Assembly (NCBI GenBank): GCA_914767715.1
Contig: OU612069.1
Location: forward strand, 20,519,387-20,583,386
Length of the DNA stretch: 64,000 bases
Direction of reading: 5' to 3'
From: Membranipora membranacea
Lineage: Eukaryota; Bryozoa; Gymnolaemata; Cheilostomatida; Membraniporidae
Part shown: positions 39,995 to 51,600 of the stretch, piece by piece
How the letters are laid out: the number at the start of each line of letters is the position of its first letter
How positions within the stretch are numbered: position 1 is the stretch's first letter
Position numbers and translations under genes: made by a program
Notes under the pieces: model-generated
Databases searched by the model: none
Told to the model about the DNA's origin: nothing
Seen by the model: the letters and a program-made list of their open reading frames with translations, nothing else

Positions 39995-41600
39995 CCAACT
40001 CTAATTCACGTATATCAGGGACTAAGTGCTCAAAAATACAATCAATTATAAACTTACTTTCGGCTACAAACATTTTATTACCAGGAGTATGAACGATTTC
40101 ATATCCATACCTCCTCGTCCTCATTTTGAACCTTTGCATCCTGGGTGGTAGATCACTCAGATCTTTTCCATGTATAATTTGCACCAAGGGTTCATGGTCT
40201 GTCCCAACATCAAACTTTGGACCTATCAGGTAATAGTTGAACTTCTCACAAGCCCATGAGATGGCGAGAGCCTCTTTCTCCACCATTGCATAGCATGGCT
40301 CATGGTCAGTCACCTTACGCGAGGCATACTCCACTGGTTGCCAGATATATTCACCAGATTCCTTGAGCAACATATCACCAAGCGCAAGCTTGCGAGCATT
40401 GCCTGACCAACAATGTCATTTAGACATATCAATATGCACACAACACTGGGCTGTTGCACAACTCCACTTTAATCAACTCGAAGGCATTTTGGTGCGCCAG
40501 TACATTTTTATGCCTTTTTGCCAATGACTGGATGAAATGGACAACGCAACGGAGTCCTGCTTACCTTCCACTGAACTTGCTTAGGTTGCTAACCATAGGG
40601 ATGAGCCAGAACAGTAGTCGTTGCAAACTCACATTTGTCTTTATTCAGGTCAAACGAGAACGACTACATCTCTCTAGGACTGATTTCAGTCTATCCCAAT
40701 GAGTTGCCTCATCTTTAGCATAGATTAAAATGTCATCCATAAGAAATATAGCTCCATCAAGTTAGTTCTTCTCCATGCAACGCTGGACAAACTCTGGGGC
40801 AGAGGATATTCCAATGGCATTTTATGGAAGCATAAACGACCTAATGGCGCAATAAACGTCCTTGAAAGTTTCGACTCAGAATTCACACTCATCTGCCAGA
40901 AACCAGAATTGGCATCCAACTTAGAGAATAATCTACCTTTAGAGCAAGAAGCTCACTGACTCATCAGATCAACACACATACAAATGTCACCATTTGCCTT
41001 GAAAACAATTGTGGGAACTCGGTGGTTTCCTCAACAGGCTCAATACTGCCAACAGACAACATTTCATCAATTTCAGCTTTTGCTATCGGTCTGAGTCCCG
41101 CAGCAATTGATCTTGGGGAGAACAAATGCCTTGGTTTTGTTAAAGGCTTCATAGCTATGCTGAACTTGTCAAGCGAACAGCCTAAGGCTCCAAATAAATA
41201 GAAAACTCAGTTACAGGCTCAAGAGGTGGTTTGCTGTTAACCTTGATCACCTCCAGATTTTTGTGACATTGGTTGAGATTTGACAGCGTTAACCAAGACT
41301 AATAAGCACATCTCTTCAATCAAGGATATTATCCTCAGGATCGGAAACAAAATAGGCGAAAGCTGTAGCAGAGCTAAGGTCGCCCATAACACTTATCACA
41401 GTTCAACTCTAACTCAACCTCTAACGTCAAGTGGATGACCACCAGCACCGAGTTGACTTGGTCAGTTTTATAGGGGAACTCTTTAACAGCTTCCAAGTAG
41501 ACAGTTTTAAGATCGAAACTTGTGATCCCGTATCTAAAACAAATTCTACCTAATGGCCATCAACATAAAGCTCATGGCACATCTGCCTGTCTGGTCAACT
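39995..41600 (-). mobile_element. Ty3/Gypsy-like retrotransposon relic
   Basis: Reading down: protease-like FVLDTGSQVSIL near 41,540; IDEMLSVGSIEPVEE near 41,050; MDANSGFWQMSV near 40,900; a MDDILIYA box near 40,730 in another frame; RNase H with EYASRKVTDHEPCYAMVEKE and DLPPRMQRFK at 40,050-40,373. Several frame changes. No LTR recognised; the integrase part is absent and another element follows directly. Confidence 0.7.
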
Positions 41601-42342
41601 ACAATAAGCATCAGTCTGGAAAAAATCTCTTGGGATAGGCGCTTCCTCGACGATACCCACCAGAACTATGACTACGCTTGCAAACCGAACAATTACTAAC
41701 AGAGACACCGGACTAACTGCGAGATACTATGTCAAAATTTCAAACCTCATCCCACCATGAGCTTTATAAGGTAAGGGAGGTCAGTGGTCCACAGCTGTTT
41801 TTTGAGTCTTGGAATGGGAGGATATTTAAATGTTATATTTTATGTATAAGACAATATTTGCTGCCCAGTTCAGTGCAGGGAGTGACAAATTCAGTAAACC
41901 GGACACACCGAGCTATAGTGGAAATATTTAACAATCACTTACAGCAGACGTACCATTCACTGGACCACCTGGAGAGTATAACCAATTGTCTGAATGTATA
42001 TCAAGTTACTACAATATAAGGCTTCCATCTACAGATCTGCCCTCCAGAACTATACTTCCTTCACCTGCTACCAAAACCAACTCGCAGAGGCGTATTGACA
42101 GTTGTAAAAGTAGCCAAGTTGAGCAAGCTACTCTAACAGTACCTAATATACCAGGAGTTACAAGTCTTCCACTCGAACCTTCTATTATTTCTGTCTTCTA
42201 TGTATATCTGACATGCGGTGGTTTTGTGGTTTTTCAATTGATCAAAAAAACCACATTATTATATTACTACATCACAAACCGAAAATTATACAACTGACAT
42301 GCTAGATATATAACTGCCCTGTTGGTCTCGGATGCTAACTTT

Positions 42343-43250
42343 TCATACAGATCTCGATGAGAGATACCTTTCAAACCAATGTATCGTTGGCATATCATGA
42401 TGGTAAAGAAAATTTAGTTTTGGTGATAAGAATTTATGATCAATCGTATCAAATGCCTTTTCAAAATCAATAAAAATTCCAAGAATTGTGTTACCTAGAA
42501 TTTCGGAATACATTGGGAGAATTGAAATTGGTCTATAGTTGCTCGGTGATGATTTAGACCCATTGTTCTTATATAAGGCTATCACATGTGCCCCTTTCAT
42601 GTTCGTAGGAACAGTAGAATTGGTGATGCTGAGGTTAATTACATGAGTCATGGGAACTGATAGATATTTTACAGCAGCTTTGATGAACCTAGATGGTGTC
42701 TGAAGTCCAAGAATCTCAAAATTCCAAAAATTGTGTTACCTTGGCCAAGGGCACTGAGTGCACTGTTACTGAATTTTAAAAGAGCATCAGCTGTTCCTTT
42801 CCCTTCTTGAAAACAAAACTGGTTCGGTGATATAAGAAAATTTATTCTTAGACAATTTTTCAGTTGTGTGTTGATTATTTTTCTTAGATTTTTGGAATAG
42901 ATTGGGAGAATTGAAATCGGTCTAATTTGACAGAAATATGCAAGATGCATCAGGTCCAGTAGCTTTTTTTCATTCAGAGGCAATAATTATTTTTGGGATA
43001 ATTTATTCACTTACTGTGTGCAGTGAAAATCTGGGTGACTCATCTAGTGGTGTTACTTGTCTTGAGTCTGGGCAAAGCTCTTCGGGTAGCAATGCAACCA
43101 ATATCGGACCCACAGTGGTAAAATAATTGTTCAGCTCTGTTGAAATGGCATTATGGTCGTATATAATTGATGATTCAGCCCTCTCTATCTTTTTTGGGAT
43201 AGAGGGTTTTGAGCCACCTGAATTCCTGCCTATGGCAGTGTGTATACTTT
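42343..43250 (-). mobile_element. LINE fragments, two overlapping pieces
   Basis: Reading down: ELNNYFTTVGPIL and the region before the reverse transcriptase, then RPISILPIYSK, FQEGKGTADALLKFSNSA; then a second piece with NYRPISILPMYS joined directly to LGIFIDFEKAFDTIDH. The second piece lacks about 50 residues between these motifs. Both look like one CR1/Jockey-type lineage. Confidence 0.65.
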
Positions 43251-43366
43251 TCTAAACTTTTATGCTGCCAGAAATGGCCAAATTTTCATAAAAATCAGAT
43301 TTTGTAATTTATTTAAAAGAGTGACCAGATTTCTTTGATATTTGTATTTTCGTTCGACCTTGGGGC

Positions 43367-43543
43367 TTACCCGAGAAGTTTTCCACAGAAAATCATTCCA
43401 TAGTCATAATCATATGCGTAGACCGATTCATCAGCATCATAAGAGTCACTTTGTACTAAATCAGAGTCGGATTGTTCATAATGTTCTTCATCGACGAGCT
43501 CTTCAAGTGCCTCAGATAACTCTATCCATCTCCGAGAAGACAT
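43367..43543 (-). CDS. Small acidic ORF, possible first exon
   Basis: 58 codons beginning MSSRRWIELSEALEEL and very rich in D, E and Y. The stop overlaps a GTAAGC donor-like site, so it could be a first exon. Acidic N-termini of this kind occur in DNA-transposon proteins, but nothing downstream supports this. Confidence 0.2.
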   Translation of the reverse strand: MSSRRWIELSEALEELVDEEHYEQSDSDLVQSDSYDADESVYAYDYDYGMIFCGKLLG

Positions 43544-43943
43544 GTTGTTGTTGTAAATGCCGGTTCACCTAGTGTTAGTGACTTCCAAAAAATCAGTGCC
43601 AGGTATTTTTTTACTCTTGTATTTTAACAACTAATTTACATCCAGAATGGCCGCCAAGCTCTTTAGCAACAACTTTAAGGCAAGTGTTGGTAGTTCTTGG
43701 GATAAATTGTGCCCAGGAATGGGTTTTCCATACTTGATTTTGTATTTTGATGTATGAATACCAAAACAACAATGTTTGATCAAATTCTAGTCTGAACGCT
43801 TAGAACATAATTATGATTAGCATTCTTACCCATAGGTTTATTTTGACTTGGGTATTTCACTCTTCATTTTCAGCAATCAAAGTTGAGTAAACGATATTGC
43901 AGGCATACCAACTGTGCCTTCAATTAAACTCTGAAATACTTAA

Positions 43944-44320
43944 AGGGCAACCAAGATTTCAAACAACTTCTCATTGGTGGCCATTGATTAATAGCAGATT
44001 GCACCTTCTGCATGGGGAAAAAGACAAAATATAATTCGGATGATTATTCAGGCAGAATTCTTGTGAAACATTTCTTCCAACAGGTACTCAAACTCAGCTA
44101 GAAGAGAATACCACATAGCAGTTTCCTGTTCCTGTTATTATTTAGCCTGTGCTCTATAATTATTACAGCAAAGTCTTGGAACCTCCCCTAAACTGAAGTG
44201 TTACCCACCTTAGAGTCAGCAACTACTTTGAGTTTTGCATAGTGTAATGCACAATGCTGATGCTGCCTAGCACATTATTTACTACCCACTAGTGCATTGC
44301 TGCGAAACCTTGGTTGCCCT
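43944..44320 (+). mobile_element. 377-bp TTAA MITE, copy 3
   Basis: TTAA at 43,940-43,943. The right flank reads TTTA, so that target copy has mutated. Termini and body match copy 2. Confidence 0.85.
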
Positions 44321-44639
44321 TTTAGTGTCTGTGTTGGGCAGCAATGATGGTTTTAGTTGCAAGCCGAGTTTTTCCAGGTCTTTCTCAAATGCCAGCATAA
44401 GTTTGGCTGAACAAAGCTATCTTAACCTTTCACATTAGCCTGCCGGTAATGGTGATTAGGTGAGGCTGGGGTTGATCATGTTTGGGTTGATAAATTATAA
44501 TGTATTGAAATCGGGTAAATATAGGCTTCTCATTACTTGCACTATTTACATTGTATGGAAAATTTTCCTTCTCTAGGTTACATTATCAATACTATACCTA
44601 TTTGGATACTGACCCATTAGAGAACAACTAACTAGGAAA

Positions 44640-44850
44640 TGTCTAGGTGGAAAAAATGGATTGGTCAGAGGTCGTCTAGGTGGGAATATAGATTGGTTGA
44701 AAAACGTCCAGGTGAGAAAATGGCAGAGTGGGAAATCAACCAGGTGGGATATTGGCTTGGTGGGAAAATGTCTAAATGGGAAAAGGGCAAAGTGGGATAA
44801 AGGGAGGTTGGGAAAAGGCTTGGTTGGAAAATGACTTTGGGAAAATGGGG
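44640..44850. repeat. Degenerate minisatellite
   Basis: Loose repeats of GGTGGGAAAATGG-like units fill the stretch. They create a false 64-codon minus-strand frame rich in S, P and F. Confidence 0.6.
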
Positions 44851-45520
44851 CGTACTCATCTTCTGTTATTGTGTCTTTGTGTTTGACTCTACGACAAGCA
44901 CTTTATTTAATTGAACCTGTCAGCATGTTAAACTCATGACATTAGTTGAGCTCAAAGAAAAATGTCACAGTGCATTTTAGTAATCGATGATGTGAGAAGT
45001 GATGGTGGCTTATTTCTTTATTATTTGATAGCATTCTTTTAAAATTGATGCAGTCACTACATTGTGTCTCTACAAAGGTCATGGTACAATTCTCAATTCT
45101 TCAATTTCTGATAACGTTATTCTGAAAAAGCCAAAAATTTAAAATGTTTGTTATTGAATAATGAGTAAGAAGGCGTAAGGCATAAAAGATCCTGACTTCA
45201 AAAGTTCTAAATCTGAGAATCGCATACACAACCTCCTAAAATGATGATGGTAAAATAATATGTTAAGTGCGACACCTCCTAGTACAATATACAGTTCTGA
45301 GGCTGCAAACAGCAAGAATAATTCTTTGACTTTGCTTGGTAGTGAATCATTTAAAATATATAATGATGATGAAATCGAAAAATAAACTACAGAAACCCGT
45401 TATGGAATCACAAGACTGAGTCAGTTATATCACGCAGCCAACAAAAATATTGAAACCTTGGCAGGTCAGTTAGGTTAGCTAGGTTCTTAGGATATGATGT
45501 CCTGTGGAGGACATGAGTAA

Positions 45521-45675
45521 TTAAATGCAAATACGCAGCTGGAGGTAGTATGATGTGAGGGCCAGGATGAATATGAGGGTCGAGAAGGATTCGCCGGCAG
45601 ATGTTCCTATACTGATCAGACTACCAGTGTCACTACCAGTGTCAGCAACTGCGGCAAGAGCAGGAAATATTGGCT
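45521..45675 (-). CDS. B last exon, GPI-like tail
   Basis: 155 bp as in A. Encodes PIFPALAAVADTG, a small-residue linker and STLIFILALTSYYLQL before TAA. Confidence 0.75.
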
Positions 45676-48600
45676 CTAGAAATGAGAGGAATAGAGAGAA
45701 TCACATAATTATCAAGGGTAATGGTAATGGTATTAAATGCAGTTAATCTTTGCATTGACGGTATTCATGCATGCCATTGTAATATAATATGATATGCATA
45801 GCATATACCACATCAATCTTATAAGGCATTGATATTTCTAAATGTTAAATAAATTCATATAGTTGGTATATCATCCCCATCATGGAAACAGGGGGATGTT
45901 GACCAAAGTAGATCTATGATAATACCAGTTTCTATAGGACAGTAAGGTTTGTATTTTTGAGAAAGCACTTACCAGGTCTGATCTGAGCTGGAAAAAAAAG
46001 GAGATGCTTGACTGAGAAAAGCAGAAGATGTTGAAATTTTTTTGTTCCATGGAGTCCAAAATAAGTAGTGAAGATCACAATAAAGTGTGTTTTTAACTTT
46101 CACAAATCACAAATCTCTTTTCATCAGAATTTATCATTCAACGTAATCAAGCATTATTCTGTTTACTAATTTAGCACTATCCTGCACGATTGACATGTTA
46201 GAAAAGTCATTACAACATTATATTGTGGCCTTAGGATACTGAACAGCCTTGACTTGGATTGGATTATCTTCTGATGACCCTTAAATATTCAATCAACCAC
46301 CTGCTAAACATACAATCGTTTTGTCAAAATGGTTCACATTGCTTCCGGAAAACATTTTATCATTTTTTAAAGCATCATTTTCCGTTTTAAATCTGGTGAT
46401 TCTTTCAAAGCTATGCGAAACGTAAAGTGTACACCTGATCATAAATTCCTATTCTATGTCTTCTCAATTTAACAATATATAACTTTTAATGATCTGGGCA
46501 AGATGATGTCTGCTGTAACAACCAAAAAGTGTATAATGATATAACGGAAAGATGGGTAGATACTATAGCAACTTACGTTCAGTGCAATTTATGCCTTTCC
46601 AGTCATATTCACATAGACACGTGTAACCATTATCAATGTTAGAACAGATGCCATGGATACAAGGCAAATGTTGACAGGGATGCACATTTATTCCTGCAGT
46701 TAAAACAGAAAAAGAAAATTTGTTAATTGAAAATACTATAAGGATTATTCGTACGACAAAACGTTAAGGAAGATAACAAACTATTTTCCTGGCTTCAGCA
46801 CAAATATGGCTCCTCACCGTTGTGCTGAATGCTGGTTTTTTCCAAATCTCAACCTAATCTTACCTTAGAAACAAATTTATCAAAAATGACAATGATACAG
46901 AATGCAGAAGTAGCTTGCCTGTAAGGTGATGATAAAAATTAACATTGGCCATCATATACATTTACTTTCTTTTCAAAAATAATTTTTTTCTTGTTAGTGT
47001 TGTATGATACAATTTGAACAGAAAAATGATGATATCTCTACTACCAACAAAGCTTATTTTATCAGAATTGCTTCTCCTCATGAATCGCAAATAGTTCGCA
47101 TCGGCAGCATATGCCACCTGAGCTTACATTTTTTATTGTGATGTTCCTTTTACTTTTTACCACTGCATGATCAATTAATGCTTAGCATCTAAGTATCAAA
47201 ATTTAATCTGATAACGCCAAGGCTGTCGCGCTGTCACAAACAAAATACCAAAAGAGTGAGTTCTGCTGTATTTATTGATGGCAAATTGTCAGATTTTGGC
47301 GAGACGGGATGAGACCGAGGCAGCAAGAAAATTCGGGATGAGACCGGGACGAGACCGAGACATATATCGATGCCAATAAAACATTCTTCAGATATCACAA
47401 TTTAAAATAATGGTGGATATTCATTCACTATCACTAGTGCAATCAGCTTATAGTACATTTGATTCAAGTTGTAACAAATCATCTATAGCAATAAAATAAG
47501 AAACTTGAGACCAAGTTTCATCAAATTCTGTCAAGTGTTTATTGAATTATAGAAGGCCACACGCTCGTGCAAATTTCCACTAATTCTTGCAAATTAAATT
47601 TCGTACGAATATCAGCCTGCCACACATAATTGTCATTGTCCAAATTCGTACTCATGATTTATGGGTGTAATCCCACTGTAATCCTCCTCAGCCAATCTAA
47701 ACCGTAGTCCTATAGTGATAACTAAATAGTTAAACCAAGGAGAAGCTGTTTCTTCTTGTTTATTATACCAACCAGTCCAGTGATTCAGCTTCTGGATATG
47801 CTTAGGCTCAACTATCTCCTCATATATATATACAATTTGATACCCAATTAACTATTGTATCCCTTCTCCCTCTTGCCCCAAGTCCAAATCAAGGAGAAAG
47901 CTCCACCAAGGAGTTAGCAGCTTCTCTTGATAGCAGAAAGGGCGCTGGTCCGGACGGCCTCACACCTGCTCTTCTTAAGTTTTGTGCACCATATATTTAT
48001 GTTTCTCTTTCAATGATGTTTCACTATTTTTTAGAGAATGGCTCAGTTCAGGAGGACTGGAGCACAGCGAACATTGTACCACTCCATAAGAAGGGTTCGC
48101 GATCAGACCCACTTAATTATCGTCCAATCTCGCTTACCTCCATTACATCAAAAATCTTTGAGCATATTATATCTCATGACATTCACGGGTACCTGGAATC
48201 ACATAATCTACAAGCAAACTGTCAGCATGGTTTTCGAGGACTCCATGGCTGTGATACGCAACTCATGACTACAATAACTGACTTCATCGACGCTTATGAT
48301 CAGGATGCACCTCTGGACACTGCTGTGCTAGACTTTTCGAAGGCTTTCGATGTCGTTTCGCATCCCAAACTGATATCTAAGCTCTACTCGTTAGGCTTTC
48401 AACAGCAAACATGCATATGGATTAAGAACTGGCTAAGCAAGCGCACACTTGCCGTTACAGTCAACGGTGTCATCTCGAACAAACAACCAGTGACATCTGG
48501 TGTACCACAGGGAAGCATGCTAGGTCCATTGTTGTTTTTGATTTATATCAATGACATGCCTATTGTGGTCAACTGCAACCTGAGACTCTTTGCAGATGAT

Positions 48601-51600
48601 TCCTTATTGTACAAACGGGTCACAAATGATGCCGATGCAGCCTAATTCCAACATGATCTTACCAAACTGAGCGATTGGGCAGACACATGGCAGATGTCTT
48701 TCAACACTAAAAAATGTGAGCATATGAGGAGCGCTAGGCCAACCCTCATTAATGCTAATAACCATCATGCTTATCTGTTTGTTAACCAACCATTGCAATC
48801 TGTACCTCATATTAAGTATCTCGGCATCACTATTGATGCCAATCTTTCGTTTAATAAGCAGGTTTATGATGTCTGCAAAAAAGCAACAGGGACTCTGCAT
48901 ATGCTGATGAGAAACCTAAAGAAAGCTCGCACTAAAACTCGTACTATAGCCTACAAAACCATCTGTAGGCCCATTCTAGAATACGCATCTCATAGTTGGT
49001 CTCCATATCTTTCTAAACATGAGAACCAATTAGAATCTATTAATCGTAAGGCTTTCAGGTGGTCATATAAAAAGCGCAAGTTTGACAACATCTCTGATCT
49101 TATGTATAGAGTAGGTTGGCACCCGCTTTCTCTCAGGAGAGAGTGTGCTGACTTGTGTATGTATTCTCGAATCATTACAGGGAAAGCCGCAATAGATGAA
49201 AATCTAATTGCTCTACACCACAGCGAACATCACAACACTCGTCATGGTGCCACAATAGCTACTATAAACACAGAAGTGCAGAGGAACTCCTACAGGCATC
49301 GTATACAGAAGCTTCTAAACCCAGCGTGTCATAGACAATCGGACCTATGGTCAGTTCCCCTTCTGAAGTTGTCGATCTTTGTTGTTGTCGTTTGACCAGT
49401 GTTCAGCCTTGTGATCCGCTTGTGCTCTCTATCTAGTATTATCTCCTCTCAAGTTGCTCATTTGTTGCTCAGGCCAAGTTAGCATTATGGTTACCTTATG
49501 GCTACCATTGTTACACTAACCTAACCTCTTTCTCAGACCCCTCCCAGCTGTTGCCTAATTTCACTTGGTTAGACACTCGCTGTATGCGCCATTGATGTCA
49601 TGCTTCAACCTTCTATTATGTCATTGATAAGTCGTCGCTGTCAGTCCACCAAACATCACGACAACTAAGTTCACCAGTCACTAACAATTTAATACGTATA
49701 AACTACACTGATTATTACAGATCGGTGAACTACAATATATCGCGAAAAAAGGGACCGACGGAACCGAACGCGATCAAGAGCTCTGATGAAACTGATGAAA
49801 AAGTTAGTTTAACTCCTTGGCTCCACATTGATCATCCATTCCATCTTTTTAACGGAAGTTGTTTACATAGATATGGCCTTGACTGATCAATCAAAACAGA
49901 CAGCCAATCAATCAAATCTGACAGCCAATCAGATAACATTTCCGTTTAATAATCGCATTAAAAGCATGACTAATAACTATCTTTCCATTATATCATAGTC
50001 TGAATTAGATCTGACATCATATAATAACTGAGCGTGGACTGCTGATCACTAGGTCAACTCAGTTATTTAAAGTCAAAAATGCTCAGTTGTAGTTATCTCC
50101 TCCTTACTTTTCCAAAAGCTATCTCCTTCCTACAGTTTTTAATTCAGAATAACCACATTTGGTCAACTGAATCGTTAGTCAATCAGCTAACTCTTCATTT
50201 ATCTTTTTCTGCAAAAAACTCCAAATCTGACAAAAAATCTCCAAGTTCGTGTTTTTCTGTTTGGGCAGAACTACATTTCGACATGGTAACTCACAGAGAT
50301 CTGGTTTTTTTTGGAGCATCAGTTCATCACATTATCTAAATGAGCTTTTGAGGGCATGTTTGAAATATTTTTTTAACATATTTAAAATTGCGATTTACTT
50401 TTTCATTACGGTGTTTATTTCATCCATCAGTGCAGTGGCAATGTTGCGCAAGGCAGTGCAAAGAGCCTATATATTTTTAGTTCCTATGCCATTGTGTACA
50501 GTTTCAAACAAATTCTAATTGCCTTTTATCAAAGGAGTGGAGCAATTTACAAATGGCAATGGAGATGCTATACTGAACTTAAACAAAAGAATATTTCTGT
50601 CAGTTGATATAAGTTTTCAGTATAGATCGTGGTGACCCATCAGCCACCCATCAAATTCTATCAGAATGACTATAGACCTCAAAATATAAATATTATCAAT
50701 ATTCCGAAACATGGTTTGGATTTGGCTTTTTCAGTGGATACTGTTCAATGATAGCATTTTCAAAATACACCCAAATGTTTGAGCTTAAATTTTACTCGAA
50801 TGTAATCCCAATATTTTTATTATTGAAACACACTAATGTAACTATGCTGGATGCGTATAGGATTATGATAACTGTGTGTCTGGAGGGCTCACCCTTAACA
50901 ACACACATGATATTCTATGTGAAATATTCTGCTGCATTTTCAGTGAGCTGGTTTCTGTATGTTCGACCTTGGTGTATTTATCACCGTTAAGGAATCGCAG
51001 TCCTGAAATAACCATTGACAGCATTCATGTTACGGTTGAATTTGTACATTTTTTAAAAAATCGTGCCCTGGGACTGCATCTATACTGCAACAAGTTATAA
51101 TGTTGTTACTTTTGAGGATTCGGCTAGCCAAACAGGTGGGCTGCCTCAATGAAAACAAATCTGAGATGGCCTCCAAACAAAATTGGAAGCAATTCTTCAC
51201 GCAGTGCATTGAAACGATCCAAGTACAATTGAGTTGAGACCTCTGCTGAATGAAGATATCAGTAAGAGCAATTACAGACATTGTTTTCTCAGAGTAAATT
51301 TTCTAATCCCTCAAGAAAATCTTATATGTAAACAACCAGTGTATTGCAGTCTTTGTGTTTCATTACAGGGAAAGAATTTGTAACTGTTGTGCCTTGTTTA
51401 TCTTTCCCAAAGGATTTAAAGGCAATGTTATATTAGAATATCAAAACCTGAGGATTACCTTTGTGTCTCGAGACTTGTTGCTTCTTATGATATTTATGTA
51501 TTATAGCATTATTACATCAGATTAAAATTGAAGGTTGATTTAAATCAGATGTCTTGTCACAAGCAACATCCTGGAGCATAGGCGGCAAAATTTGTTGCCT

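Noticed and set aside
44665-44859. Minus-strand frame rich in S, P and F
   Set aside because: It is produced by the degenerate GGTGGGAAAATGG minisatellite.
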